A stretch of 64,000 bases of DNA from Panonychus citri (taxonomy: Eukaryota; Arthropoda; Arachnida; Trombidiformes; Tetranychidae), in NCBI RefSeq assembly GCF_014898815.1, contig NW_026515407.1:1-64000 (forward strand), in the 5' to 3' direction. Both the position numbers and the translations under genes were made by a program. The notes beneath the pieces were generated by a model that saw nothing but the letters and a program-made list of their open reading frames with translations, did not search any database and was not told the origin of the DNA. Below, piece by piece: positions 38,501-53,500 of the stretch. The stretch's first letter is position 1, and every line of letters begins with the position of its first letter.

Positions 38501-41500
38501 TAAGATAAACAATTGATACGATAACATTGTAAGTCAATTAATAACAGTGACAAATAATAGCAACAGTTGTTAATTGTTTAATATTTGAACAATATTAATA
38601 TTTCATCATGTATTCAGAGTTAGTAAATGAAGTTATCATTTATAAAATATTATCATGAAATAAACTTTACAATAACATGACAATTACAAGTGACAATTGA
38701 ATCACAGACAAGTACAGTATACAAAATGAGGATGACCAGTGACCTTTCACTCCAATTTGAAGGAGCAAAAATCCTGAAAGTCATGAAATTACATTTCCAA
38801 GTGAGATAATTCATTATAATTGAATTAATATTGAATCAAATCTTTGGATGAAAATGGCCTAAGGCAAATTTACTTGATTGCTTTTGATATTATTATTTTC
38901 ATCTATAAATAAATATAATACATATTATATTGTTAATCGGACCTTTGATAACCTTTCTCATGTTTACTTCATGATGATGATGATGATAATGATTTTCCCT
39001 TCTTGAATTTTCATGTAAAAATCTATCTTCATGTTGAACTTTAGATGTCCTTGATTCTCAAGTGATTAGGATTATGATGACGATGAAAATGCTCTGAAAA
39101 ACTGGTAAATATTAAAACTTTTTGATGGAAAATGTTTGTAATCTTATGATAGTAATAATTACACTTCATGTTCTTGAGCTTCGATTTTTTTCCCTCCTTC
39201 TATTCAATGTAATCTTATCTTAGCCTCTTCTACTCATTGCATACCCACTTTTCCTTACAATGAATGAAGGGAAGACGAATACAGTTGAAGCTCTAAAATG
39301 TTGTGATGTTTTCTTTTTCCATCCTATTGTTTACCTTTATCATCCACCATTATCTTCATCAGAATCTCTTGTTTTGCTTTTTCTTTTTTCTTCTATGTTT
39401 GTATACTTTTCCTTCATACATCTTTGTCTTTTCCATGTCTCACCCACCCCACCCTCTTCCTCTCCTTTCTCTCCCTTGCCTTTGGTTGATGAAAATTAGT
39501 CTTTCACCTTAAATAATGTTCCCCGAGTTTCAATCTCATGAGAACTGAAGGTGAAAACCTTTTTTCCTTCCTCTTACCTTTACATTAACTTCGGTATAAA
39601 AATTTCATGAAATCAAACCATATAAGTTGGAGTGAAAAACGAATAGAATATAAAAAAAATAATATTCTTTTCTTCTTAGCTAAATAAATGATAACTTATC
39701 TCGATAAATTTTCTCATGTTCATGTAAATTCAATAATTTCCATTGAGCTAATGTTTTCTGATTGATTGCATGTTGTAAAAAAATCATATCATTTGTATAT
39801 CATACAAAAGGTATGAAAATCAAGGCTAATGATTTATTACCTTACGGAAAGAGGGAGTGGATATGATGGAATAGGAAGTGGAAAAAGGTTGTTAATTAAG
39901 GTGTAATAAGTCAATTTGAGTTACTTATCTTATATACATTATCAATCAACACGAGGAGTGTGTTTGTTTGTGTCAGAATTTTATGTAAAAAACCAATGAA
40001 TTATCATCATGATGACACCAAAGATGCAATAATTATCATCTCTCTCTCTCTCTCTCTCTGAGAAAATGTTCTTACATGGAGAATGTTAAGAAACTCTTTC
40101 GATTCTGTTTGATTTCTAACCACTAGCATTCTCTTCATAAATATCATCATGACAGAATTTTATCTAGAATGTTTTTCTTTGAAAATTCTGTCAATTCTCG
40201 AACTGTTTCCATCAGAGTTTATATTTCCATTTTTCGTTCAATTGTTATTCTGTTGCATTGAACTTTTCTCTGGATTTCATCTTGATGAACTTTGCATTAG
40301 TTTTTTTTATTCACCTCTGTTGATTGAGTTAATTAAGATTTACCAGCAACTTGATAAGACAAGTTGATTAATTCATTGTAACCAATTAATGAATGGCAAG
40401 AGTTTGAGTTGGAATTGATTTTTTCCCCTGCTTTCAGTTTCAACTCTTTTTTTTCACCATGAACTTAATCTGAATCTCATCTAAAATCCACCAATCTAAT
40501 TGAGTCTTAGCTTTTTTTATTTTGTTTACATTGTAAAAACTTTTATTCTCATCCAGATAAACATAATCTTTTAACTTTTACATGGGAAAATCTCATTGTG
40601 TCTGATGATCCAAATTCATTAATGAACTTTCAGAATTTTTTTCCCACTCCTAGTCTAAATTACCATGAACTTGCACCTATTGACCATGATGTGAATACTC
40701 AGTCAATATTTATCATAAATTTTTCGTCTTCAAATATCAGTTTCTCTTAACCTTTTTCTCTGATTGTCAATCTGAATCATTACAATTTAGAAATAGTATA
40801 TGAAACATCACCAAGAATCAAATTGATTAATGATCAACTTAAATTGAATGATGATGATGATGATTAAGGATAACAGAAACATTGATTCAGCATAAATAAA
40901 ATAAATCAAATTAAAATTTATCCCTCTCTTGTTTACCTTTGTTATTATTGATGAAGATCAATGTTGTTTATAACATGTTGACCTACTAAGAGTGAAACGA
41001 TTGCAATGATAACGAAAATACAATTAACTTTAACCATAAGTGATTATTGTTGATCATTTATTGATGATAATGACGAAAGTTGAATGAAATCGTTTCAACA
41101 TCTTGTTAGCTATGAAATTATTAAATCGCCTCAGGGGATTGATTGAGAAAAAATTTCGATTTCAAGTTTTTTTTTTGTTTTCCATTCAACTTTTACTCGT
41201 TTTTTTATCATTCCTTAAATTTATTTCATTATTATAGATTTTAATTCATTAGAACATTGAAATTTTCATGTGCTCATCTTTTTCCCAAGGTAATGAATTT
41301 TGCCGATGAATAAGTTTAGGTGTTGGAAGAGGAAAAAGGAAAAGGAAGTGAGAGGTAAGATGGAAGAGTGGAAGTGTTCATTGTCGAAATTGGTTAAATG
41401 GGTAAGAATATCTCTTTTTTTCATGATAGAATTCAGAATACAGTTAAGTAAGATAATGGATAGAACAGAGAAGATTTTGATGAAATGACGAGAAAGATTG

Positions 41501-44500
41501 TAAACATGAAGCAAGAATTGAGTATTATGAATAATATAACGATCATGATGATAGATCAGAATCGCCTTAGGGATTAGTTCACCAGAGTTCTGATGACGAT
41601 GATCATCTTAAAAGGAATATAAGGTTTGATAAAGAAAATGAAAATGGAGAGAGGAAGAAATAAAATGAGAGGGAAAATGGATAATAATAAACAGAAGTGA
41701 ACAGAATTCATGGTTATGTACCAATCAAATTTTCTTACAGAATTTAGATGTCACATTGTAACATTTTGCTCAGAATTTATGAACTGAAAGGTTTATTTAA
41801 ATCGGCAATTTAACTCCATATGCACCATCATAATGTTTACAAATATATAAACATGAGAAATTCAAAAATTAAAATAAACTATTGTAAGATGATTTTCCCT
41901 CAAGATTTAGATTCTGATTTACATGGAGCAACATTTAGCTTATTGTTTATATTGTATCTAAATTCAGGGTAATACGTTTCAATTCATTATGAATAATCAT
42001 GATTAATTATGATGATGATAGTAAGGATAAGAGACCCATTTGAAATCTTTAAGACAATGAGTCTCTTGTGTAAATGCTAGAGAGTGAGCGATAAATAGTT
42101 AAAATCTTATGTATATTTCATTAAGATCCTTTTCCACCATGAAATGAACTATCATTTACTGCATGAGACTGAATTGATATTAATCTTGAGTTCATCCTCT
42201 CTTCAAGTGATCACTTCTTGACCTGGAACATTGTAAATATATAAATTGATACATTGAGCATTTCATTTTCCTCTCGATAAACAAAAGTTTTTATTTATTA
42301 GATGATAAGTCAAAAGTTATCATGTAATTTACTATGATTTTGAGTTTTATCAAGTTTTCGCTCGTTCAACTATCGAATCGCACTAATCAATCACTCGAAA
42401 GACAATCCAATGATATTTACCGCGAAAAATTTGGAATCAATTTAAAGGGGTAACTTGGTGAAATGTCCAAACAACAGCTGATACATTGATTAATCGAGTA
42501 GATGGAAATGATTAGTTACAAGGAGTTCCATAAATCTCAGATGATAATAATCTGCATGGTGATTATTATATTAATAAGATGATAAGTTAGTCGAATGTTA
42601 TATTCAAGAAATTGAGTTGAAAATAGAGGATAAAATGGGATGAAAACTTGATGATGATAATGTAACATTTCCTTAAACCCTTAAAGTTCACTCAAGCTTG
42701 TCACTTGGATAGAAAAATAATACATGGACCCTGAATCTCCTGAGAGAATTTTGTTTCTTCTCTTCTTCCTATGGTCATCATTTTTTATCTTCAAAAAAAT
42801 ATCATCTCTTTTATGGACATTTACCTTTGTTGATGTGGTGGATGATAATGGGAAAATACTTGAGATGTTGATGACACAAACTCTCTATCACTCATCACAT
42901 AATCGTTTGTCGATAATAAGAGATGAGAATAACCAACTTTATGGAATTTTTTTTTTCCATCATGATTCTGATTAGTAAAAGTTCTTGAGTCTCTTTCAGA
43001 GGAATCTACACATTTGTTTGGAAAATTTCCTCAAATTCGCTGGATACCATTTTCAATCTCCATGAGAACTCAAATCGATAACTTGACCAACTGCCCGAAC
43101 GGTTCTTTTGGAATCTATTACATGTAAAAAGTAAATGAATAAGTCATGATGAATTTCAATACTTTTTGTAAATTCAATTTCTTTTTGCTCTGATATTTTC
43201 CATGTGATTTTTATTGCTCAAGAAAATTGTTTCTTTGTAAACAACAATCAAGTAAATTATTAACATGGTTTCTTTGATTGCTTTGTCTGCAAAAGCTTAC
43301 CAATCAATTGAATTGAATATATTACGATTGAACTTTTCATGTTTTCCTATTAACTTTTCATGATGTTTTTACCTCTGAATTTTTTTCCAGAACAAAAATT
43401 TCTTGTTTCCATTTTCTCTCTGCTTAGTATATTACCATCATGCACTTTTACATGGTAACTTATCGGTTTCAATTTTCATTGGAACATACAAAAGATACAG
43501 TTCTGTCTTTTGATCAGTTTTCAGAATAATCTCTTGACCATTTTGTTCAGAGAATTTTTTTACAGACTAAAGTTACAAGAAGATGAAAGAAAACGATAAA
43601 AGTTCATAAAAACGATTGACTTTACCTGAAATTCAAGTCATGATGATAGGCTCATGAGATGATGAAGATATAAAAGACTTGAAATATTTGTGAAAGAAAA
43701 TTCTGGTCAAATTGAATTCCAATGATTTTCCGAAATTTTCTCTCCATTGTTTTCCATTATCATCGTTTCACTAGAGAAAAGTAGTTGATCATTATATCCC
43801 TTTAATCCCGTTCCAGATTCACTAATCCCTTTTTCACTTCATCTTTTATTGTGAAAGATTAAGTTTCGTTTTTTCAATTTTCTTTACACTATTAACCTGA
43901 ATTCTCAAGTAACTAGACCTTTTTTTTCTCGGGATAAAATAATATTCTTTATGTAACAATCGAGCCTCTAAAGTTTGAATTCCATGGATTTACCTTTGTT
44001 TTCATGAACTTTTTTTTATTATCGTTTTCATGATGAAACAAGAACATCAACAATCATTTATTATCACAAGATATTGAACATTAATCAAAGTATAAAAGGA
44101 AGAAAAGTTCTGAAAAGTTCTGTAAGATTGGAAATCTTTTCAATATATATAACATTAATCTCTTCTCAGAATAAGCGATTTCATCTAAATTGTTTCAAAT
44201 TGTTTGTTTATTTGATTTTCTCATCTTATAAAAGTCAATTGTGATTCTAATTACTATTGATGTTTTTATTTATCTCTTTTCCTATCTGATGATATTCAGT
44301 TTCCCCTGTTTGTAAACCTTTCCAGGAAGTTAAATTTGGTGTAGCTCGTAATGAGATGGTCAATATAAGCTGTTCAGTTGATGCTGATCCAGATGATGTT
44401 CAGTTTAATTGGATGCTCAATAATACCCTGGAAACTGTTGAGATACGTTCATTTACCTCAAATTCAAGTCTTTCCGTAGTTTCCTATGTACCAAAGTATA

Positions 44501-47500
44501 AAAACTCCTATGGTGTCCTACTTTGTTGGGGATCAAATAAAGTGGGTGTCCAGACTGACCCTTGTTCATATCAAGTGATTCCAGCAAGTAAGTAACTGGC
44601 AATAAAGAGAGAGAGAAAGAGAATCAACTTTTTTTTCTGGACATTGTCCAGCTCATGGAAATTCATGTTGTAAGAAACTATTGAAATGCTATAAATAGGA
44701 TTGCATGTTCAGTCTAAATAATATAATACTGTGAACATGTTGAGTATCATGAAATTTGGACAATAAGCTTAGTTATTATTTTCTATTTCTGGTTACAATT
44801 AATTCAAAGTCCAAGGACATGAGTGAGTTGATAATTTCATGGAGTAGACAATGAAAACCATGATAGACTTTGTCTTTGTTTCTTTGGTGAAAATGAAAAT
44901 TAGATTAACCTTCAACTTTGGTTATTATGAGCATTCAATTGAACTGATGTTGCTCAATGTCTATGGATTTTTTTTTATTGTTATGATAAATAAGCTTTGA
45001 TATATTTAGATGGTTGGACAATTATACTGGACAATATAAATGATACAAACTAACAAGGTTATTTACCTAATTGTTTCAATTTAATCATCTGTCCTTTGGT
45101 TGATTGTATTACAAGGTTATCCCGTTAATCTTGTCGACATCTTGTTTTTTCATGTCAATCTTTTCCAGTGGATTTATTTTCCTTATCATCATTCTCATCC
45201 CTCTCTTATCATCCTCCTGAACAATTACTTTTACAATATCCCCCAGAACTTCATGATAATAATAATAACCATGAAAACAAAAAGTTCTGACAGTTTTTGT
45301 GAATCCATCTGAGTGACACCTCATTTGATTGTTGTTGCTGTTGAGACAGTTTTTGCTTCATTTTGCTGAAAGTATTTTTTTTTTGTTGAGTTCTAATCGC
45401 TTTGCCGAGTTGTTTTTACATGAACTTCCAAATTATTTTGAGTTGTTTCTGAAAAAAATGTTTCTTTTCATCTGAATGAAACTTTCATGATACAATTTAA
45501 CACGAACTTTGTATCAAATTCAAAGGTAATCTCAAGATGAATTTGAATATAACTTTTTTTTTCGATGGAAAAAGTTTACGATATTTACTTTCAATACGAT
45601 TTGATATTTTTCTCCCTGAAACTATGAGTTCTAGGAAATGTCTAGACGGTGAAATTGTTATCGAAAGAATTGAATGAACATTTAATGGATTTTCATTGAA
45701 GAAATTAAACTTGGGAATTTGTTTCATTTGGAAAAATTATTAATTAATTTCCTTTGGCTTTGAATAGATTGAAATTCTGAACGAGTTGTCGATTGTAATC
45801 ATGATAATCTATTGTTAAATTGTTGTTCATGTTAATTGTAATCAAATGAGTCACACATACACACTTTTGGTGTAAGTTTCAATTCCCTGCTCAGAGTTGG
45901 ATATAAATTATGTTCTTATGAATAGATGGAGAGACAATGACTTTCATGAGATGAGAATGATGATAATACATTAATAATTGTGATGATGATGATGATAACA
46001 ATAAAAATGATAACAATATATAAATGCTTCTTCTACTTTAGGAACAGTTTAGTTGATGATGATAATGATGATTATAAAAATGGAGAAACAGGGGAAGTTT
46101 ATGGAAAATAATAATGGATGGAAATTCTTTGGGATAAAATTTTCTATTCTCAATGAGCAAGATTGTTCCATGTTCCATATTTTTTCATAGTTTATTTCAT
46201 AATTTCCATCTTCTCATGGGAATTGTCACGCTCTCTTACCACACCCCATCTAAATTGTTACTCCATTTAATCCATTTGGCTCAGAAAAAGACACAACCAT
46301 GAAAATGAATGTCATGTAACATACAAGAGAGAGAGAGAGAGAGACCGATTGGGTGGTGGAACAATGAATTTGATATACATTGATATGCATGGGATAAAGG
46401 AGGTAGATCGCTTAGGAAAGATAATGATTCAATTGGGAATGAGAAGCGATTCCAATCCCTGCGGCGGTTCTGTTGAATTCTGATTTTATTTGCAAATTTA
46501 ACATAATGATGGAAATTTGAATTTGTAGCAAAAATTGATCCATTCATGATCTGGAGTCAACTCGATAATAATAGAATGTGAAAGTTAATTTAGAATTGAT
46601 TATTTCCATCTTGATTTCTAAACTTATTTTTCACTTTTTTCATATTTATATAAGTTGAATATTTCCGTGTTTCGTTTATTTCTATTATTTTTTTCTTATA
46701 TCAATATACTTGCTGAATTTTTCTAACCCCAGACATCTAATAGAAGTTGCTGTTATTCTTGTTATTGAATCGATATGTTATTTCATTTCTCATTCTTTCT
46801 CCCTGAATCCATATCCAGATCTCTCATACCTCTGAATACTACATGATCTGTATTACAAATCCTTGATTGGATTGCTTTGACAGGATTAGTTTATCATGAT
46901 GGACAGATGATTGTTCAACTGTATGAATCGGGACTTATCAGGTATTAACAGAGGACAAAAGATGAAGAGATCAAAATGAATCTCGAATTAGTAATAAGAA
47001 GGACAAAGAAAAAAAAAGAGAAAAAGTTCTCGAACCATGAAAGATATTAACAGAATTGAGAGCTATCATGAAATGATGAAATACTCTTACTGGAACATAA
47101 TGTTGCAATCTTCATGATGTTTCGTGACAATTGAAATGAAATCTCAGGAACCACCTAATAGACTGAAAGTTTTGCAACAAAGCGAAAGGTAAAATAATAT
47201 CAAAGGTAAACAGATATGAGAAAAAGTTAAGTTATAGTTTGTCTTTGGAACTTTTTTGTTCTAAAAATCATTCTAAGGTTCAATTTCTCAGGTTGGTGTT
47301 ATAATCATGACGATGATATATGTTATTATTATGCTCGAACATTATTATTACAAAGTTGTCGACTTTTTCTCACTTTTTTTTTCTCCGTTGAATGAATTTG
47401 CTGGTTCACTGATTGATTTCTGATTGAAAATGTGATAACTACATGAATGAATCTGAGAATTGTTAGAAAACAAAAAGTTCTAGAGTTGTGAAACCAAAAA

Positions 47501-50500
47501 CATGGAAAGGTAACAATTGATAACATGATAAGTATTTGAAGAACCATTTATTATCCTATTCATTGTTCAGAACCATGAGAATTCTGGCAAAATTTATTAT
47601 CATTTGTCGAAGTTACAATTTGTTTCTACAATGTTTTTCCAGGAGATTTATCATGAATCATGTTTTTCTATTGAATGAATTTGGGATACAAATTTTTAAT
47701 CTTATATAATATTTTCTTCCTTCTCATTTGAAAGGTCCTCCTGATTCAGTGACCAATTGTACCATTCGTAACCAAACTTTGGATTCCCTAAGTGTCTCAT
47801 GTTTACCTGGTGATAGCGGTGGATTGACTCAAATATTTTTCCTCGAAGTTTATAATTCTGATATTCAAAAGCTCCATTGGTCCACCGCAAGTCAAGTGCC
47901 TTCATTTTATATCAATTCCTTCCCAGTTCAACGAGGTTTACTCTCAACATCTATGGTAGCAATAAGAAAGGTCGAAGTCCATCCGTTTCCTTGACCACTT
48001 ATACACTTAATTTACCTCAAAAAGAGGCTAAAAAACAAGGCAAGTTATCAGAATAATGAAAACGATTGATACTTACATCAACTTTAGTTGACCTTGAAAT
48101 TTTGGTACTCGAAAGATAGACTGATTTCTTGAGATGGTATTGGATCTAATCTCATGGGAATTGAATATTAGATGGGAAATGAAATTCTACAATTTTGATA
48201 AAAAGTATTACAAAATAAGATCAGAAATTGATGATTCAGATAATCAAGATTTAAACGATTTCAAGATTATCTTTTCAGTTGTCATCCTCAATCATTTGTC
48301 AGTCTGTCATGAGATATTATCAGAATTGATTTTTCCTACTAAATCTTATCCTTGCCTAGTCTGTTTCTGATATCTTCTCATCAATAACCAGAGGATAAAT
48401 TTTGCAATTTCTGAATACTCAACTTCTGTAATTCCATGAAATGTATTCATTTCTAAATCGATGTTGAAAGTTATCATGAAATGAATTGACAATGAGCTAA
48501 ATAATCTGTTTACCTTGGATTTTAACTGAAAGGAAGCAACAGTTTAACACTTATCATGAATTATACGAACTTTTTCCATGAGTATATTAATCATGACTTT
48601 CTTCTTGTAAATTCCTGAAGAATTTTATGAAATCAGTTCGAGAATAAGAACTTTTTCTTCTACTCTCCTTTCTCTCATAAAGCTTAATCTGAATCTTTAT
48701 AAGATTGATGATGATTCGATGAAGTTAAGTTAATAATAATGATAATCAGTTACCATTCAACCTTAATGATTAAATAAAGTTCTTAGAACTTTTTTTAGCT
48801 CGAACCTTTGAATATAAATTCAGTCGATTTTGCCATGAATTAGGAAAGAAACTAGGAGATAGAAAGAGAGAGAGAGAGAGAGAGAGAAAACATCTCATGA
48901 TGGAATAAAAAAAGATTACCATGTGAACGAAATGATTTTCTTTTCGATATTCACTTTAAGTTCTAATACTTTGGAATCGAACTTGAAAAAGAAATTTGTG
49001 CAAATTCTTTATCTCATTAAAAACATTTATTTCCATCAAGAAAAGTATCATGAATTTCATATTATCGCATTAGGAACTTGAATCATGAAACTTTGACATG
49101 GTAATGATGAAATTCACCATAAGATAATATCTTTTTCATTCCAATAATAATTCAAATATGACACTAAGACTATGAATCATAACCCTGAGAATTGTAAATA
49201 AAACTGATCTTTAATCAGTTTTTACATTAGAAAAGGTAAAATTGACTCATTAGAATTCAGTCTTTATGAATCAGAATTTTTTCTTTTCGCTGATTTTTCC
49301 ATAGTTCTTGTAATTGTTATACATCCGAGGCACATGACGTTAACACCCTTGTGAATCTGGTAACATGATAATTTTCATCCTGATCACTGAACATACTGAT
49401 TACATTGTTAAAGCCTCATCTTGATTTCACCTGATGGCTTCATTTTATTTGCTCATTTAGTCCTAACAGTTAACATTATTATCTTTATCTTCATCATCAG
49501 TAACTTTATCTTCATTTTTATCATGTTGATCCTTTCAGAATACAAATTAAGATGAAGGTGGGAATACAGGGAGTGGGAGTTAGAAGCCTCAACGATTCCC
49601 TTTGATTAACTATAAATAACTTTGCTTTTTTTTCTCATCTCGAATTTTTTTTTCACTTTCATGTTACATTGCCATCTTAACCATGATATTCAACATATCT
49701 CATGATTACAAATATCATGTCATCATATTTATCATGGTGGTGGAAACGTTGGCTCATGATAATGATAAACAGAATCAACAGAATCATCGTTCCAGCCAAT
49801 AATTGGAATTCTGATTGGAATTATAATAACAAGTTTACTCATCATGTTCGGAATTATGATTTGTATCAAGATACGTTCAGATAACAATTCAATTAGTAAA
49901 GGTAAGTTTACGGTAAAAGGCAATTTACACTTTTGCACTTGAAAGAAAATTATTCAAGTTCGAGGGAACAAAGTTCATGATGCTCATGATGTTTATGAAT
50001 TCTAAAGCTAAGCTTCTCTTTATCTCTCTATCTCTGAAAAAAGAACAATAGTTGGAAGAAAATTCTACCAATCATGTTAATGATGATGATTTGCATTTTG
50101 TTTTCACTTTTTCTACAAAATCGAGATATAATCTCATTAGATTTTTATCTTATTCTCAGTGTGAATATTATGAATTTTGAGATAAACGAAAAGTACATAC
50201 GAAGATAATCATATTCTTTTGCACTCTCTCTCTCTCTCTCTCTTTCTCTCGTCGAACTCACGATTCTCTGAACTTTTTCGAAAATGTAAACAGAGAGAAA
50301 GAGATAAATTTATATATGAATGTTTGGAATATTATGTTTATTATGTTTGAGTTTTTTTCGAAAAAAAAGTTTGCAAAGATAATCTTGATTCTCAGTCAGA
50401 TAAATTTCTCACTATCATGGAAGATTTTCATTGAAATTCGGTTGACTAAATTTCCACAGACTGTAATTAATGTTACAATTAAATGGGTTTAGGTTTTTAA

Positions 50501-53500
50501 TCAGATAGAAAATGTTAAAACAATTAGTTTCGCTTCGTTGGAACGAAAAATGTTCAACTGAAATTTATAGCAACAGTTTAAGTCTCAATTTGGAAAACTT
50601 TCAATTCATTTTATTCCAAATTTAATAGAACTTTTCTCATCAAATTCGGACGATGGAACATCATCATTATCAAAAGAAGAAGAGAAAATTATTTTTAACT
50701 TTTCGATTTTGTTTTCCTTCAACTGACCAATATGAAGTGTCCATTTTTGATGATTTTCTTCATGGGTCATCACCAACATCGTGTAAATGTTATTAACTTT
50801 TTGACTTGTGACTTATGTTTCAAGAATTAATTTCCACCGGCGGAAAATTATTTTTCAACCTACTTTGAATAGTAGAAAATAATATCCACTATCCCTTATG
50901 AATAATAATTATATGAATGAATAATTATCTTCATTATGATTCATGATACTATCACCAAGATTATCATGGTTATTAGTTTTTTATTCATTTTTGTCTTTAG
51001 ATTATTATATAAATTGGATTCATTCATTTTCATATATTCATTCATTCACTCATTATTTTTTTTCACTTTGACCAATCATCATCATCACCATGAGATTAAT
51101 TCAGTTATTATCATGAAGAAAATAATGTTTCTTATTGTTGATGAACTTTTTTTTTCATTTTCTCTTTTCATGGAAAAATTTCAATAATATTCAATCGTAA
51201 TTATTATTATCGTAATTCTCAGCTTGAAGATTATTCCTCTAGCATCCTAATGACATCTTCATGATGGTTTTTCATGGTAATGATAAAGATAATTATCTTG
51301 ATTGGTTTCTATTGTTTTTCATCTCAATATTGTGACAGAACTTTTTTTTTCTCCAACATTTGTTGGCTCAAATTATGAACATTCAGTTTTGGTGAAAAAA
51401 AAAGTCTCATGGAAATGATTATCATCTACATGATGATAGTTATCATGTTATCAAGGAACTGGAAGTTATTTGAATGTATTAAGACAAGAGTTAATTCTGA
51501 TATAATTATGCTAATGTTTGATAATTATTATGATGCTGATGATGATGATTATCATGATTATCATGATGATGAGTTGGGTAAATGTTTGAATAGTAAATGT
51601 TGTGTGTAAATTGCTGTTAACTGTAGACAATTAATTGAGCAAAGATAATGATGTTCAATTATCCATTTACCTTCATGATGATTATGTTTATTGTTATTTA
51701 AACATTTCCAACTGAATCCCAGAATTCATGATAACTTTGAGAATCCATGAATACCCTTCAGCATAGAGCAACACCTTCTAAAGAGTATTTTCTGAAAAAA
51801 AAGAAGCAAAAAATTTTCCAATCTTTTAAATGGTAAAATTCAATTCTTTTTCTTTTTTTTTGTTCAGTTCTATTATCCTAGAATTCAGTGTTACCAACAT
51901 GAAACCATTTCCATCATTGACTCTTTACAGACAGATTAATGATGAGAATTTGTTATCTCTCCCACTTTTTTTTACCCTGTTTCCATTTTGTTCATCATGA
52001 TGATGATGATGAGGTTTCATTGGTTCTGAAAAATAAGGTTACCCTGTTGTTGAAAAAGTTGATTCTTGTGATTCAGTTTCATTGAATCATTTTCAATCAC
52101 CATTAACATCAACTGATGAAACTTTTGCCAACCTCCATCTCCACCAACCCCAGACTCTGAGGTTTACCCCTGTTCATGATGTGATAAAAATTCATGACGA
52201 TAATAACCATCCCCTAATAAAACGAGTTATCTTTATCATCGAGTTTTTTTTTCTGTCCTACTTATTTTTTCTTCATGTTCGAATATTTTTTTATCTTCTC
52301 TGATACAATAGATTTAATCTTTAAAGAGAGAGAGAGAGAGAGAGAGAGAGACCATATCTTCATCCCATGTTGATATATTCTCGCGCAAGATCCTGAATCT
52401 AATTCTGATAATATTTTGGTTCTTTTCTGCTTCTATCAGCTTCTTCATTCTCATCATTTTTTCAGTATCTTTTTTTGAGTCTCTTTCTCTTAGGAATTCA
52501 GAGCATTCTAAGTGAACATCATGGGTGGAGTGGGAAAGCATGATGATGATGATCGTCATTTGAAAAGCCATGATAATCCATTACAAACATTGAACAAAAT
52601 TCTTGTTCCTTCTTAATCTTGTAAGGGTGACTTTTTCCTCTCTCTCTCTCTCCTCTTTCTCTTTCTCTTTCTAGTTTAATGATTTGTCAATTCATTTTGA
52701 TGAAGATAAAAGGATGACAATGAGGATGAGGAAGAATATGATGAAGGATGAAAATTCTGATGATGATGATGGTGATGAGATAAAATGCTCAGATAAGGAA
52801 AAGAAGCTGAAAGAAGAAAAAAACAGAAACTCTGATTTTTTTATCATTCGTCAGTTAAAGTGTCTTGAAAGTGACTATCCAATCGTGAGGGAATTGGCAT
52901 TCAAAGGGTATTCAGTGGGCACATGTTATCTTAAAATTGAGAGTCCAGAACTTTTTTTTTTCATGAACTCTCAGTATTTTATTAAAGAATTGAAAATTGA
53001 AATTGTCACTTAAAGGTCAGGTCAAGCATGGTCAAATTATGATGAACACATAGTCTAAAAAGTAACAACAATAACATATACTTACAGTGGACAATAAACT
53101 GTATCTCCATTATCATTGGATTAAAAATGGTCAACAATAACAAAAATGACCACTTTAAATGGTAATAGCCATTGATGACCATTTGAAATGTTTAGACCTT
53201 AAATTGTTACACATTAATTGAATTACAACAATTTATTCTTGAGATACAAGAAGGAGAAATGACCAATTGACCAATGATTTATTTACGTCAATATTATTTG
53301 ATGATGACACTTATCATCCTCGAATCTCAGATGATAATCATCTTTATGATGATGATTATGAGATGATAAGTTAATCAAATGCTGTCTATTCAAGAGAGTA
53401 TGAGAGAGAGAGAGAGGGAGAGACATGGATACATGATAATAAATAACAATTTATTTCAATTATCAACATTTATACGGATTTAGAATTAATTTGAACATAA

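Larger units (their letters stand above)
33992..44299. other. Intron 6 of the sidestep-like gene (10.3 kb)
   Basis: No gene found. It contains the 444-bp block at 35295-35738 that is repeated in the ACSF2 gene, TC/TCAC microsatellites (35863-35901, 40039-40059), and numerous CATG and GAACTTTTT motifs. Open frames such as 35816-36085, 37722-38027, 39260-39512 and 42724-42975 are Phe/Ser/Leu-rich and have no homology I recognise. Confidence 0.7.

Noticed and set aside
52684..53013. 109-residue charged frame
   Set aside because: Starts in GAT/GAG-rich repeats and shows no domain. It lies in intron 9 with no matching splice phase; kept only as a weak possibility.
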